Origin: an uncultured bacterium
GTDB lineage: Bacteria > Bacillota_A > Clostridia > Oscillospirales > Oscillospiraceae
Assembly: GCA_945917385.1 (NCBI GenBank)
Contig: CAMEHJ010000008.1
Location: 1 to 12,991 of the forward strand
Length of the DNA: 12,991 nt
Reading direction: 5' to 3'
In this document: in pieces, positions 1 to 8,200 of the stretch
Layout of the letters: every line of letters starts with the position of its first letter
Position numbering within the stretch: position 1 is the stretch's first letter
Notes under the pieces: generated by a model
The model's input: the letters and a program-made list of their open reading frames with translations, nothing else
What the model was told of the DNA's origin: nothing
The model's database searches: none
Position numbers and translations under genes: made by a program

Positions 1-47
1 TGTTTTCGGATATAGTTAGCCCATAAGAAGCCGCACCATACAAGTTG

Positions 48-77
48 ATTATACACACAAAAAACCACAAAAATCAA
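48..77 (-). promoter_or_regulatory. possible leftward sigma-A type promoter
   Basis: Read on the minus strand, TTGATT (77-72) and a perfect TATAAT (53-48) are separated by 18 bp. This would drive a gene lying left of the window. In such an AT-rich stretch, chance matches are likely, so this is weak. Confidence 0.25.
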
Positions 78-133
78 ATCATTTATTGGCCTCTCCGAAT
101 AATTTGTGTAATATAGCTAATTACGCTGTGTTG

Positions 134-155
134 TTTTGTGAGGTTATTCACAAAA
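134..155. promoter_or_regulatory. perfect CRP/FNR-type palindrome
   Basis: TTTTGTGA and TCACAAAA form a perfect 8-bp inverted repeat around a 6-bp spacer (142-147). The core TGTGA-N6-TCACA is identical to the classical CRP half-site arrangement. It is flanked by a 9-bp direct repeat, AATTACGCT, at 119-127 and 154-162. It lies about 200 bp upstream of the predicted livK transcription start, which is far for direct activation, and about 100 bp from the possible leftward start. Binding by a CRP/FNR-family regulator is inferred from the motif alone. Confidence 0.45.
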
Positions 156-314
156 TTACGCTTTGAGGGTCTTTTCGTTTTCACAACTAACTCAATTTTT
201 TACACACTTTCTTTGCCATTTCTTCGACTTTTTTGAAGCTATACAGGCTTTTTAAGCACTTTTATCAGCGTTTTATTTTCCAACACAACACCACATAATC
301 ATTCATTATCCAAC

Positions 315-342
315 TTGACAAACGAAGTTTTTTTGTTAAACT
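315..342 (+). promoter_or_regulatory. promoter of the liv operon
   Basis: A perfect -35 TTGACA (315-320) is followed after 16 bp by TAAACT (337-342). A TG one base before the -10 (334-335) makes this an extended -10 promoter. Transcription would start near 349, giving a leader of about 45 nt before the livK start at 394. Confidence 0.7.
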
Positions 343-393
343 GAATACAACGCATCACGTATGCACCTGAAAAATTTTTATGGAGGAATGAAC

Positions 394-1605
394 ATGAAAA
401 AAGCACTGGCTATTTTACTTGCGCTCACAATGGTGATGGCTCTCTGCGCATGCGGCGGCTCTTCCGCTCCCGCAGCAAGCTCCGCTCCTGCAGCAGGCGG
501 CAGCACCGCTGCTGCTCCCGCAGCAGAGGAAACCATCAAGATTGGCTACGTTTCCGACCTTACCGGCGCCACCGCTCTCTGGGGCACCGCAGGTCAGTAC
601 GGCGCAGAGGTCGCAGTTGACGAGATCAACGCCGCCGGCGGCGTCCTCGGCAGAAAGCTTGAGCTCATTGCCATGGACGGCAAGGGCGAGGCTGCCGACT
701 CCGTCTCCGCCCTCAGAAAGCTCATCACCGAGCACAACATCGTTGCAGAAATCGGCACCAACTTCTCCTCCTGCAACATCCCCATGGCTTCCGTCGCTGA
801 CGAGATGAAGGTTCCCATCATCGGTACCGCTGCTTCCAACGAGCTCGTTACCATCGACGAGAACGGCAAGCTCCACCCCTACTCCTTCCGTATGTGCTTC
901 ATCGACTCTTACCTCGGCACCGTTATCGGCAACTACGCTTATGACGGCCTGAAGTTCACCAAGGCAGCTCTCTTCACCGTTGCCGGCAACACCAACTCCG
1001 AGTCCGTCGGTCAGTTCATCCGTGATTCCTTCACCGCAAAGGGCGGCTCCATTGTTGCCGATGAGCAGTGCCAGGAAGGCGACACCGAGTTCCGTGCTCA
1101 GCTCGCCAAGATCAAGGCCGCTGATCCCGAAGTCATCTTCGTCGTCATGAACGACTACGCAAAGACCGCTACCTTCGCAAAGCAGGCCCGTGAGCTTGGC
1201 ATCGAGGCTCTGATGATGGGCCACGACGGTTGGGACTCCCAGCAGCTCGCAGCCGAGGCACAGGGTGCTCTTGAAGGCTGCCTCTATGTCTCCCGTATCG
1301 GCTTCAACCTCCCCGCAGCCAAGGAGTTCGGCGAGAAGGTCATGAAGGAGAAGCCCATGTCCAGCATGGAAGCAGAGTGCCTCTTCGGCCGTGACGGCGT
1401 GTACTGGATCAAGGACGCTATCGAGCGTGCAGGCTCCGCAGAGCCCGAAGCCATCCGTGACGCTCTTGAAGCAACTGACGTTTTCGAAGGCATGATCGGT
1501 ACCCTCGTTATGGACGCCGAGACCCACAACCCCTCCATGGCATGCGCAATCTACAAGTGCGAAGGCACCGAGTTCGTATACCTTGAGACCGTTGCGGCAC
1601 AGTAA
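394..1605 (+). CDS. livK: branched-chain amino-acid type ABC transporter, substrate-binding lipoprotein
   Basis: This is the extracellular receptor of an ABC importer (periplasmic-binding-protein type I, Peripla_BP_6 family), which hands ligand to the LivHM permease. The start at 394 is chosen because GGAGG at 382-386 sits 7 nt before it; the ATG at 361 has no such site. The product is 403 residues. Residues 1-19 are a lysine-led hydrophobic signal peptide ending in a lipobox (L-C-A-C, lipidated Cys20), which indicates a membrane-anchored lipoprotein as expected in a Gram-positive cell. An Ala/Ser/Gly/Pro-rich tether covers about residues 21-46. The receptor domain then begins with the typical IKIGYVSDLTG, followed by an AVDEINAAGGVLGRK segment. 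It is the first gene of the operon. The ligand could be Leu/Ile/Val, another amino acid, an amide or urea; sequence inspection cannot decide. Confidence 0.93.
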   Translation: MKKALAILLALTMVMALCACGGSSAPAASSAPAAGGSTAAAPAAEETIKIGYVSDLTGATALWGTAGQYGAEVAVDEINAAGGVLGRKLELIAMDGKGEAADSVSALRKLITEHNIVAEIGTNFSSCNIPMASVADEMKVPIIGTAASNELVTIDENGKLHPYSFRMCFIDSYLGTVIGNYAYDGLKFTKAALFTVAGNTNSESVGQFIRDSFTAKGGSIVADEQCQEGDTEFRAQLAKIKAADPEVIFVVMNDYAKTATFAKQARELGIEALMMGHDGWDSQQLAAEAQGALEGCLYVSRIGFNLPAAKEFGEKVMKEKPMSSMEAECLFGRDGVYWIKDAIERAGSAEPEAIRDALEATDVFEGMIGTLVMDAETHNPSMACAIYKCEGTEFVYLETVAAQ

Positions 1606-1640
1606 TTCGGCTTACCTGAATTTCTAATCTTATGATCCCT

Positions 1641-1677
1641 AAAAAGGGGGGAGGGTTAACCCCTCCCTCCCTTTTCT
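1641..1677 (+). terminator. terminator or attenuator between receptor and permease genes
   Basis: A G-rich arm (AAAAAGGGGGGAGGG) pairs with a C-rich arm (CCCCTCCCTCCCTTTT) around TTAA, with one bulged C and a G-U pair. The 3' side ends in TTTTCTT. Because livHMGF follow directly with no clear promoter, this probably acts as a leaky terminator or 3' stabiliser that makes receptor mRNA more abundant than permease mRNA. That arrangement is common for binding-protein operons. Confidence 0.7.
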
Positions 1678-1709
1678 TAAACCCCATTCCGGAGGAGATT
1701 TGATAAGTT

Positions 1710-2582
1710 ATGTTATTTCAACAGATAATAACAGGAATATCCATCGGCGGCATCTATGCGCTGCTCGCCACCGGATACTCACTGATTTATAGCCTGCTTG
1801 ACTTCTCTAACTGGGCGCACGGTGAATTTGCCATGGTCGGCGCGTATGTCGCCATCGTTTTCTCAAACATCCTCGGCACCCCGTTCGTCATTGCAGTCGT
1901 CGCAGGTGTTCTCGGCGGCGCGGCAGTAAGCTATGCCTGTGAGAGAGTTGCATATCGCCGCATCCGCAGCACCGGAGCACCCAATATGTTCCTTATGATC
2001 GCTGCAATGGGTCTTTCTAACGTTTTCCAGCAGGCCTCCAACCTGATTTTTACCGGTCAGTACCGTTCTTACAGCTTCAAGCTTCCCGTCAGCACGATCC
2101 AGATCGGCTCTTCCTACATCGGTGTTCTTGACCTTATCAGCCTTGCAATCACCGCTGTGGTCATTTCCATTCTCATTTACCTCATCAACAAAACCAAATT
2201 CGGTCTCAACGTCCGTGCCATCGCGTGCAACCACAATGCCGCAAGGGTTCTCGGCATCAAGGTTGATAAATCCATTGCCTGCGTGTTCCTCCTTGCCGGT
2301 TCTCTCGCGGGTGTTGCCGGTATGATGTACGGTATGAAATATAATGTGTTCCCGACCATGGGCAATATCGGTCTGAAGGCCTTTATCGCCTCCGTCATAG
2401 GCGGTCTCGGCAGCGTTCCGGGCGCAATCGTGGGCGCACTCCTTCTCGGCGTTATCGAGACGCTTGTCTCCGCCTACATAAGCTCCAGCCTCCGCGACTT
2501 CTTCTCCTTCGCAATTCTCATCATCCTCCTGCTTGTCAAGCCGAGCGGTCTGTTTGGCGTTGACGTTCAGGACAAGGCATAA
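1710..2582 (+). CDS. livH: branched-chain amino-acid type ABC transporter permease LivH
   Basis: One of two integral membrane subunits that form the translocation channel of the importer. The 290-residue protein is hydrophobic almost throughout, with several membrane helices. It shows the LivH-type N-terminal stretch (YALLATGYSLIYSLLDFSNW, then AHGEFAMVGAY). A cytoplasmic coupling loop near residues 170-185 (RAIACNHNAARVLGI) contacts the ATPases, and the C-terminus has the usual LLVKPSGLFG. An in-frame stop just upstream makes ATG 1710 the only good start. Its GGAGGAG (1691-1697) is 12 nt away, slightly farther than usual. It lies 104 bp after livK, beyond the terminator-like hairpin, and 12 bp before livM. 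Confidence 0.95.
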   Translation: MLFQQIITGISIGGIYALLATGYSLIYSLLDFSNWAHGEFAMVGAYVAIVFSNILGTPFVIAVVAGVLGGAAVSYACERVAYRRIRSTGAPNMFLMIAAMGLSNVFQQASNLIFTGQYRSYSFKLPVSTIQIGSSYIGVLDLISLAITAVVISILIYLINKTKFGLNVRAIACNHNAARVLGIKVDKSIACVFLLAGSLAGVAGMMYGMKYNVFPTMGNIGLKAFIASVIGGLGSVPGAIVGALLLGVIETLVSAYISSSLRDFFSFAILIILLLVKPSGLFGVDVQDKA

Positions 2583-2594
2583 GGAGGGCAGATC

Positions 2595-3542
2595 ATGTTA
2601 GAGTTATTCAACACTATAAACAATGCCTTCTGTAACTTCTTCGGCATCAACTCATACCTGCAGGGCGTTATCATCATGATGTGCGTCAACATCATCGCGG
2701 TTCTCGGTATGTCCGTTCTTACCGGATTTACGAGACTGTTCTCCTTTGGCAACGCAGGCTTCATGTCCATCGGCGCTTACGCGGTCGCGATTCTGACCGT
2801 CAGATACCATGTGAACTTCCTGCTTGCAATCATCCTCGGTGCGCTGATCGCCGGCGCTGTCGCATTCGCGCTCGGCTCCATCACCCTCAAGCTCAAGGGC
2901 GACTACTTCCTTATCACCTGCCTTGGCTTCGGTGAGTGCGTGAGAGTGCTTTTCAACTACCTGAAGGGTATTACCGGCGGCTCGGCGGGCTTCCCCGGCA
3001 TCCCCAACTTCTCCAGTATGCTCTTCTGCGTCATCTGCACCATTCTCGCTTTTGTTATCGCATGGCGCTTTATCCACTCCAAATACGGCCGTAACCTCAC
3101 CTCCATCAGAGAAAACGAGATGGCGGCTGAGGCGGTCGGCATCAACGCATACCGCTACAAGAGAATGTCCTTCACCTTCTCCGCCATCTACGCGGGCTGG
3201 GCGGGCGCCCTTTACGCCGGCTACCTGATGTACATCGTTCCCGTGAGCTTCAACCTCGCAAAGAGCTGCGAGCTTATTACCACCACCGTTATCGGCGGTC
3301 TCGGCTCGCTCACCGGCTCCGTTCTGGGCGCGATCCTTGTCACCGGTCTGCCGGAGGTCTTCCGCTCCCTCTCCAACTACCGTATGCTCATTTACAGCCT
3401 TGCGGTCGTTCTCATCATCATGTTTAAGCCCAGCGGACTTTACGGCTACAAGGAGTTCTCCATCACGAGGCTGATCGGAAACATAAAAAAGCTCATAGCA
3501 AAGCTCAGCAAAAAAACCGCCAAGGAGGTTGATGCACAATGA
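2595..3542 (+). CDS. livM: branched-chain amino-acid type ABC transporter permease LivM
   Basis: The second channel subunit, predicted to pair with LivH in the membrane. At 315 residues it is somewhat shorter than proteobacterial LivM, which carries an N-terminal extension. Recognisable segments are the FTRLFSFGNAGFMSIGAYA region near the N-terminus, the GDYFLITCLGFGE region, and the ATPase-coupling loop RENEMAAEAVGINAYRYK starting at residue 172. The C-terminal core ends with MFKPSGLYGYKE, followed by a Lys-rich cytoplasmic tail. GGAGG at 2583-2587 lies 7 nt before the start. The stop overlaps the livG start (ATGA at 3539-3542), which suggests translational coupling. Confidence 0.95.
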   Translation: MLELFNTINNAFCNFFGINSYLQGVIIMMCVNIIAVLGMSVLTGFTRLFSFGNAGFMSIGAYAVAILTVRYHVNFLLAIILGALIAGAVAFALGSITLKLKGDYFLITCLGFGECVRVLFNYLKGITGGSAGFPGIPNFSSMLFCVICTILAFVIAWRFIHSKYGRNLTSIRENEMAAEAVGINAYRYKRMSFTFSAIYAGWAGALYAGYLMYIVPVSFNLAKSCELITTTVIGGLGSLTGSVLGAILVTGLPEVFRSLSNYRMLIYSLAVVLIIMFKPSGLYGYKEFSITRLIGNIKKLIAKLSKKTAKEVDAQ

Positions 3543-4321
3543 GTAACGAAAACAGCTCCATCATCCTTGAAATGCAGAATGTTGACAAGCATTTCGGCGG
3601 CGTCCACGCAATAGACAATTTCAGCGTCAAGATCGAAAAGGGCAAGGTACACGGTCTTATCGGTCCCAACGGCGCAGGCAAAACCACAATTTTCAACAAC
3701 ATCACCGGTATCTACGCCCCCGACACCGGCAAAATACTTCTTGACGGTCAGGATATTACCGGCTCACCCCCCAGCAAGGTCGCGCAGCTCGGTATCGGCA
3801 GAACCTTCCAGAACATCCGTCTGTTCGCAAACCTCCCCGTCCTTGAAAACGTCATTATCGCAAGCGGTATGGACGCAACCTACAATATGCCCCAGGCTTT
3901 CTTCCACACGAAGAAGTTCAAGGAACGCGAAAAGTTCCTCACCGAAAAGGCGATGGGCCTGCTTGAGATAGTCGGTCTTCAGGACAAGGCAAACGAGAGG
4001 GCAAGCTCCCTCCCCTACGGCCATCAGCGCAAGCTGGAGATTGCCCGCGCTATGGCGCTTAACCCGAAGCTTCTGCTTCTGGACGAGCCGGCGGCAGGCA
4101 TGAACGCGGAGGAGTCTCTTGACCTCGTTAACTTCGTCAAGGAAATCAAGGACAAGTTCAACCTCACCGTATTGATGATAGAGCATCATATGGACGTTGT
4201 TACGAATCTCTGCGATCACTGCACCGTTCTCAACTTCGGCAAGACCATCGCCGTCGGCACTCCCGCCGAGGTCAAGGCAAATCCCGAAGTAATCCGCGCA
4301 TATCTTGGAGGTGACGAGTAA
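3539..4321 (+). CDS. livG: branched-chain amino-acid type ABC transporter ATP-binding protein LivG
   Basis: One of two cytoplasmic ATPases powering the importer. In 260 residues it has Walker A GPNGAGKTT (42-50), a Q-loop glutamine near 91 in GRTFQNIRLF, a LivG-type signature LPYGHQRKLEIA (158-169), Walker B LLLLDEPAAG (178-187) and the H-loop histidine at 216 (MIEHHMDVV). The signature lacks the LSGGQ seen in most ABC proteins, but the YGHQR version is normal for LivG and does not suggest a defect. AAGGAGGT (3522-3529) lies upstream inside the livM end. Start and stop both overlap neighbouring genes, so it forms a tightly coupled livM-G-F block. Confidence 0.96.
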   Translation: MSNENSSIILEMQNVDKHFGGVHAIDNFSVKIEKGKVHGLIGPNGAGKTTIFNNITGIYAPDTGKILLDGQDITGSPPSKVAQLGIGRTFQNIRLFANLPVLENVIIASGMDATYNMPQAFFHTKKFKEREKFLTEKAMGLLEIVGLQDKANERASSLPYGHQRKLEIARAMALNPKLLLLDEPAAGMNAEESLDLVNFVKEIKDKFNLTVLMIEHHMDVVTNLCDHCTVLNFGKTIAVGTPAEVKANPEVIRAYLGGDE

Positions 4322-5031
4322 TGGCCACTATTCTGAAAGTTGATAACCTCACCGCGGCTTACGGCGGAATCAAGGCGCTCAGAGGCGTCTCTCTTGAGAT
4401 TGAGGAGGGCGAGGTCGTATCCGTCCTCGGTGCAAACGGAGCCGGTAAATCCACCCTGCTCAAGTGCATTTCCTCCGTCATGAAAACCACCGGCGGTACG
4501 ATAGAGTTTCTCGGCAAGCCCACCTCAAGAAAGCCCTACGAGCTTGTTCAGGCAGGACTTGTTCAGGTTCCCGAAGCAAGACAGATCTTTGCCAAGCTCA
4601 CCGTTGAGGAAAATCTGCGTGTCGGTGCGGTCCACCGCAGCGACGCCGCCGGCATCAAGGCCGACATGGACCACGTTTACGAGATCTTCCCCCGCCTGAA
4701 GGAACGCCATAAGCAGTACGGCGGTCTCCTCTCCGGCGGCGAACAGCAGATGCTCGCCATCGGACGCGGCATGATGGCACGCCCCAAGCTCATGATGTTC
4801 GACGAGCCTTCTCTCGGTCTTGCGCCGGTTATCGTTTCTCTCGTTATGGACACCATCAAGAAGCTCAACCAGGAGGGCACGACCGTCATGCTCATCGAGC
4901 AGAACGCAAAAAAGGCGCTGAGCATTTCCGACCGCGCATATATAATGCAGACCGGCGAGATCGTCCGCTGCGGCACCGCCGCTGAGCTTCTTGCCGACGA
5001 GAATCTCAGCGCGATGTACCTCGGCCAGTAA
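4321..5031 (+). CDS. livF: branched-chain amino-acid type ABC transporter ATP-binding protein LivF
   Basis: The second ATPase, expected to dimerise with LivG beneath the LivHM channel. The 236-residue protein has Walker A GANGAGKST (37-45), a Q-loop in the LivF-type segment VQVPEARQIF (81-90), the canonical signature LSGGEQQ (137-143), Walker B LMMFDEPSLG (157-166) and the MLIEQNAKKAL segment, where Gln replaces the usual H-loop His as in other LivF proteins. Its start shares one base with the livG stop (TAATG), with GGAGG at 4307-4311. It is the last gene of the operon and is followed by a strong terminator. Confidence 0.96.
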   Translation: MATILKVDNLTAAYGGIKALRGVSLEIEEGEVVSVLGANGAGKSTLLKCISSVMKTTGGTIEFLGKPTSRKPYELVQAGLVQVPEARQIFAKLTVEENLRVGAVHRSDAAGIKADMDHVYEIFPRLKERHKQYGGLLSGGEQQMLAIGRGMMARPKLMMFDEPSLGLAPVIVSLVMDTIKKLNQEGTTVMLIEQNAKKALSISDRAYIMQTGEIVRCGTAAELLADENLSAMYLGQ

Positions 5032-5080
5032 GCTTCTTAAAAGTCTGCGCATAATCTGCGGGTACAATTTTGACTTCAAT

Positions 5081-5111
5081 CCCCGGAAGCTCAGGCTTCC
5101 GGGGAATTTTT
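5081..5111 (+). terminator. terminator of the liv operon
   Basis: CCCCGGAAGC and GCTTCCGGGG form a perfect 10-bp GC-rich stem with a TCAG loop, followed by AA and five T. This is a textbook intrinsic terminator about 50 bp after livF. Confidence 0.95.
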
Positions 5112-5132
5112 CGACGGTATAATATGCCGCGC

Positions 5133-5161
5133 TTTACAATATCGCCGAAAGCCTTTATACT
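5133..5161 (+). promoter_or_regulatory. promoter of nifJ
   Basis: TTTACA (-35, 5133-5138) and TATACT (-10, 5156-5161) are separated by 17 bp, each one mismatch from consensus. Transcription would start near 5168 and give a leader of about 100 nt. A second TATAAT at 5118-5123 has no matching -35 because it sits directly against the liv terminator, so I prefer this one. Confidence 0.65.
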
Positions 5162-5181
5162 GTTTTTCGACGGAAAGCTTT

Positions 5182-5208
5182 GTCCGGCAGCGCAGCGTTT
5201 TGCCGGAC
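5182..5208 (+). promoter_or_regulatory. hairpin in the nifJ leader
   Basis: GTCCGGCA and TGCCGGAC form a perfect 8-bp inverted repeat with an 11-nt loop, just after the predicted transcription start. There is no T-run behind it, so it is not a terminator. It could stabilise the mRNA 5' end or be a protein-binding site. Confidence 0.45.
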
Positions 5209-5269
5209 TGAGTTTGAATTATAAACCGCTTATCGATTCAAAACAAACATACATAATCGGAGGTAAGTA

Positions 5270-8200
5270 ATGAGCAAAGAAATCAAACACATGAAAACCA
5301 TGGACGGCAACGAAGCCGCCGCGTATGTATCCTACGCATTCACCGAGGTTTCGACCATCTACCCCATCACCCCCTCAAGCCCCATGGCAGACCACGTTGA
5401 CGACTGGGCGGCTCACGGAAAGAAGAATCTTTTCGGTCAGCCCGTCCAGATAGTCGAGCTTCAGGCAGAGTCCGGCGCCTGCGGCGCCATGCACGGCGCG
5501 CTTGAGACTGGCTCTCTCGCCACCACCTACACCGCGTCTCAGGGTCTTATGCTTATGATTCCGCCCATGTACCGCATCGCGGGCTCCATGCTCCCCGGCG
5601 TCATGCACGTCGCGGCAAGAACCGTCGGCACTCACTCCATCTCCATCTTCGGTGACCACTCCGACGCTATGGCCTGCCGCCAGACCGGCTTTGCAATGCT
5701 CTGCTCCGGCAGCGTTCAGGAGTGTATGGACATCGCCGCCGTCGCGCATCTGAGCGCCATCAAGGGCAGCATCCCCTTTATGCACTTCTTTGACGGCTTC
5801 CGCACCAGCCATGAGATTCAGAAAATCGACGTGCTCGACTATGAGGATCTCGGCAAGCTCCTTGACTGGGACTGCGTGCAGCGCTTCAGAGATCACGCCC
5901 TGAACTCCGAGCACCCCACCATCCGCTCCACCCTCCAGAATCCCGACACCTTCTTCCAGTCCAGAGAGGCCTGCAACACCGCATATAACGCCCTGCCCGA
6001 CATCGTTCAGGCAAAGATGGACGCCATTAACGAGCTTACCGGCCGCGACTACAAGCTCTTCAACTACTACGGCGCGCCCGACGCAAAGTACGTCGCCATC
6101 GCCATGGGCTCCGTGTGCGAAGCGATGCACGAGGTTGTGGACTACATGAACGCACGGGGCGAAAAGGTCGGTATGATTCAGGTTCATCTCTACCGCCCCT
6201 TCTCCGCGAAGCATCTCGCCGCCGCCCTGCCCGCAAGCGTTGAGGTCATCAGCGTGCTTGACCGCACCAAGGAGCCCGGCAGCGCCGGTGAGCCGCTGTT
6301 CGAGGATGTCTGCACCGCGCTCAACGAGACCGCGTTCAGTGGCGTGAAGGTTCTCGGCGGCCGCTACGGTCTGTCCTCCAAGGACACCATCCCCGCACAC
6401 GTCAAGGCGGTATTCGACAATATGAAGGGCGAGCAGAAGAACCACTTCACCGTCGGCATCGTCGATGACGTGACCAACACCTCTCTGCCCGTCGGTGAGA
6501 ACATCGTCACCGCCGGCAAGAGCATCATCTCCTGCAAGTTCTGGGGTCTCGGCTCCGACGGTACGGTCGGCGCTAACAAGAACTCCATCAAGATCATCGG
6601 CGACAACACCGACCAGTACGCGCAGGCCTATTTTGAGTACGACTCCAAGAAATCCGGCGGCGTCACCAAGAGCCACCTCCGCTTCGGTCACGAGCCTATC
6701 CGCTCCACCTACTATGTCACGATGGCCGACTTTGTCGCCTGCCACAAGCAGAGCTACATGAAGAGCTTCGACATCGTCTCCGAAATCAAGGAGGGCGGCA
6801 CCTTCCTGCTGAACACCGACTGGACCGGCAAGAAGCTTGAAGCCGAGCTTACCAACCGCACCAAGCGCATCCTTGCCCAGAAGCACATCAACTTCTACAC
6901 CATCGACGCCACCGCCATCGCCGCCGAGATCGGTCTCGGCAACCGCACCAACAGCGTGCTGCAGGCCGCCTTCTTCAAGCTCTCCGGCGTGCTGCCCATT
7001 GACGAGGCTGTCGGCTACATGAAGGACGCAATCATCAAGACCTACTCCAAGAAGGGCGAGAAGATCGTCAACATGAACTGCGCCGCCATCGACGCGGGTC
7101 TTGAAAAGGCCGTCAAAATCGACGTTCCCGCCGCCTGGGCAGAGCTTCAGGACGAGGAAGTCGTCATCGACCCCACTCTCCCGCAGTACATCCGCGACAT
7201 TCAGATACCCATCAACAACCAGTACGGCGACAAGGTTCCCGTCTCCAAGTTCATGCCCTACGCGGACGGCGTCTCCCCCGTTGAGACCTCGAAGTATGAG
7301 CGCCGCGGCATCGCCACCAACGTCCCCAGGTGGATTCCCGAAAACTGCATCGGCTGCAACATGTGCTCTCTCGTCTGCCCGCACGCCGCCATCCGTCCGT
7401 TCCTGCTCACCGCGGAGGAGGCTGCCGCCGCTCCGGCAGGCGTCGTGACCAAGAAGGCTGCCGGCAAGGGCTTTGAAAACTATACCTTCAGAATCCAGGT
7501 TGACCCCATCGACTGTCAGGGCTGCTCCTCCTGCGCAAACGCCTGCCTTGCAAAGAACAAGGCGCTGGTCATGGAGCCGCTTGAGAGCCAGATGCACGAG
7601 CAGCCCAACTGGGACTGGCTTATCAAGCTCCCGCAGAAGGCAAACCCGATGGGCAAGTTCTCCGTCAAGGGCAGCCAGTTCGAGCGTCCTCTCTACGAGT
7701 TCAACGGCGCCTGCGCCGGCTGCGGCGAGGCTCCGTACATGAAGCTGATGACCCAGCTCTTCGGTGAGCGTATGTACGTTGCGGACGCAACGGGCTGCAC
7801 CTACGTTGTCGGCTCCTCCGCACCCACCTTCCCCTACGCCACGAACGCGAAGGGCTACGGTCCCGCTCCCTCCAACTCCCTGTTTGAAAATAACGCCGAA
7901 TACTCTCTCGGTATGTGTCTGTCCGTTGAGCAGATGCGTACTCAGGCAAAGACCCACGCCATGGCAGCACTTGAGGCGGATATCGACGAAGGTCTGAAAG
8001 CGGCAATCGCTGCATGGCTCGAAAAGGGCGACGACCCCGACTTAACCCGCGAGGTCTCCGACGCGCTGAAGGAGGCGCTTGCCGCCGCCGACTGCGCAAA
8101 CGAGGACGTCAGGTGGCTCGCAAACCGCACCGACGCGCTGGTCAAAAAGACCATGTGGATGTACGGCGGCGACGGCTGGGCCTACGACATCGGCTACGGC

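Larger units (their letters stand above)
1..360. other. AT-rich intergenic region, no gene seen
   Basis: This stretch is much richer in A and T than the genes to its right, and I see no coding region on either strand. It holds a perfect CRP-type palindrome at 134-155, a possible leftward promoter at 48-77 and a good rightward promoter at 315-342. If a gene to the left of the window is transcribed leftward, this would be a shared divergent control region, but that gene is not visible here. Confidence 0.75.

Noticed and set aside
361..393. Upstream start of the livK gene at 361
   Set aside because: It lacks a ribosome binding site. The ATG at 394 has GGAGG at the right spacing and gives a clean lipoprotein signal peptide.
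415..1527. 370-codon open frame antisense to livK
   Set aside because: It is the complement of a well-supported lipoprotein receptor gene, has no plausible start context or domain, and has the Gly/Val/Cys-rich composition of a shadow frame.
4019..4054. Degenerate ABC signature in LivG as a sign of inactivation
   Set aside because: YGHQR in place of LSGGQ is the usual LivG form, and all other ATPase motifs are intact.
5070..5270. 66-codon frame between livF and nifJ
   Set aside because: It begins inside the liv terminator, has no ribosome binding site and covers the nifJ promoter and leader.
5375..7957. 860-codon open frame antisense to nifJ
   Set aside because: The plus strand encodes an intact PFOR with every cofactor motif. 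The antisense frame shows no recognisable domain, is low in complexity (Gly, Val, Ala, Asp) and arises from third-position GC bias in a highly expressed gene.
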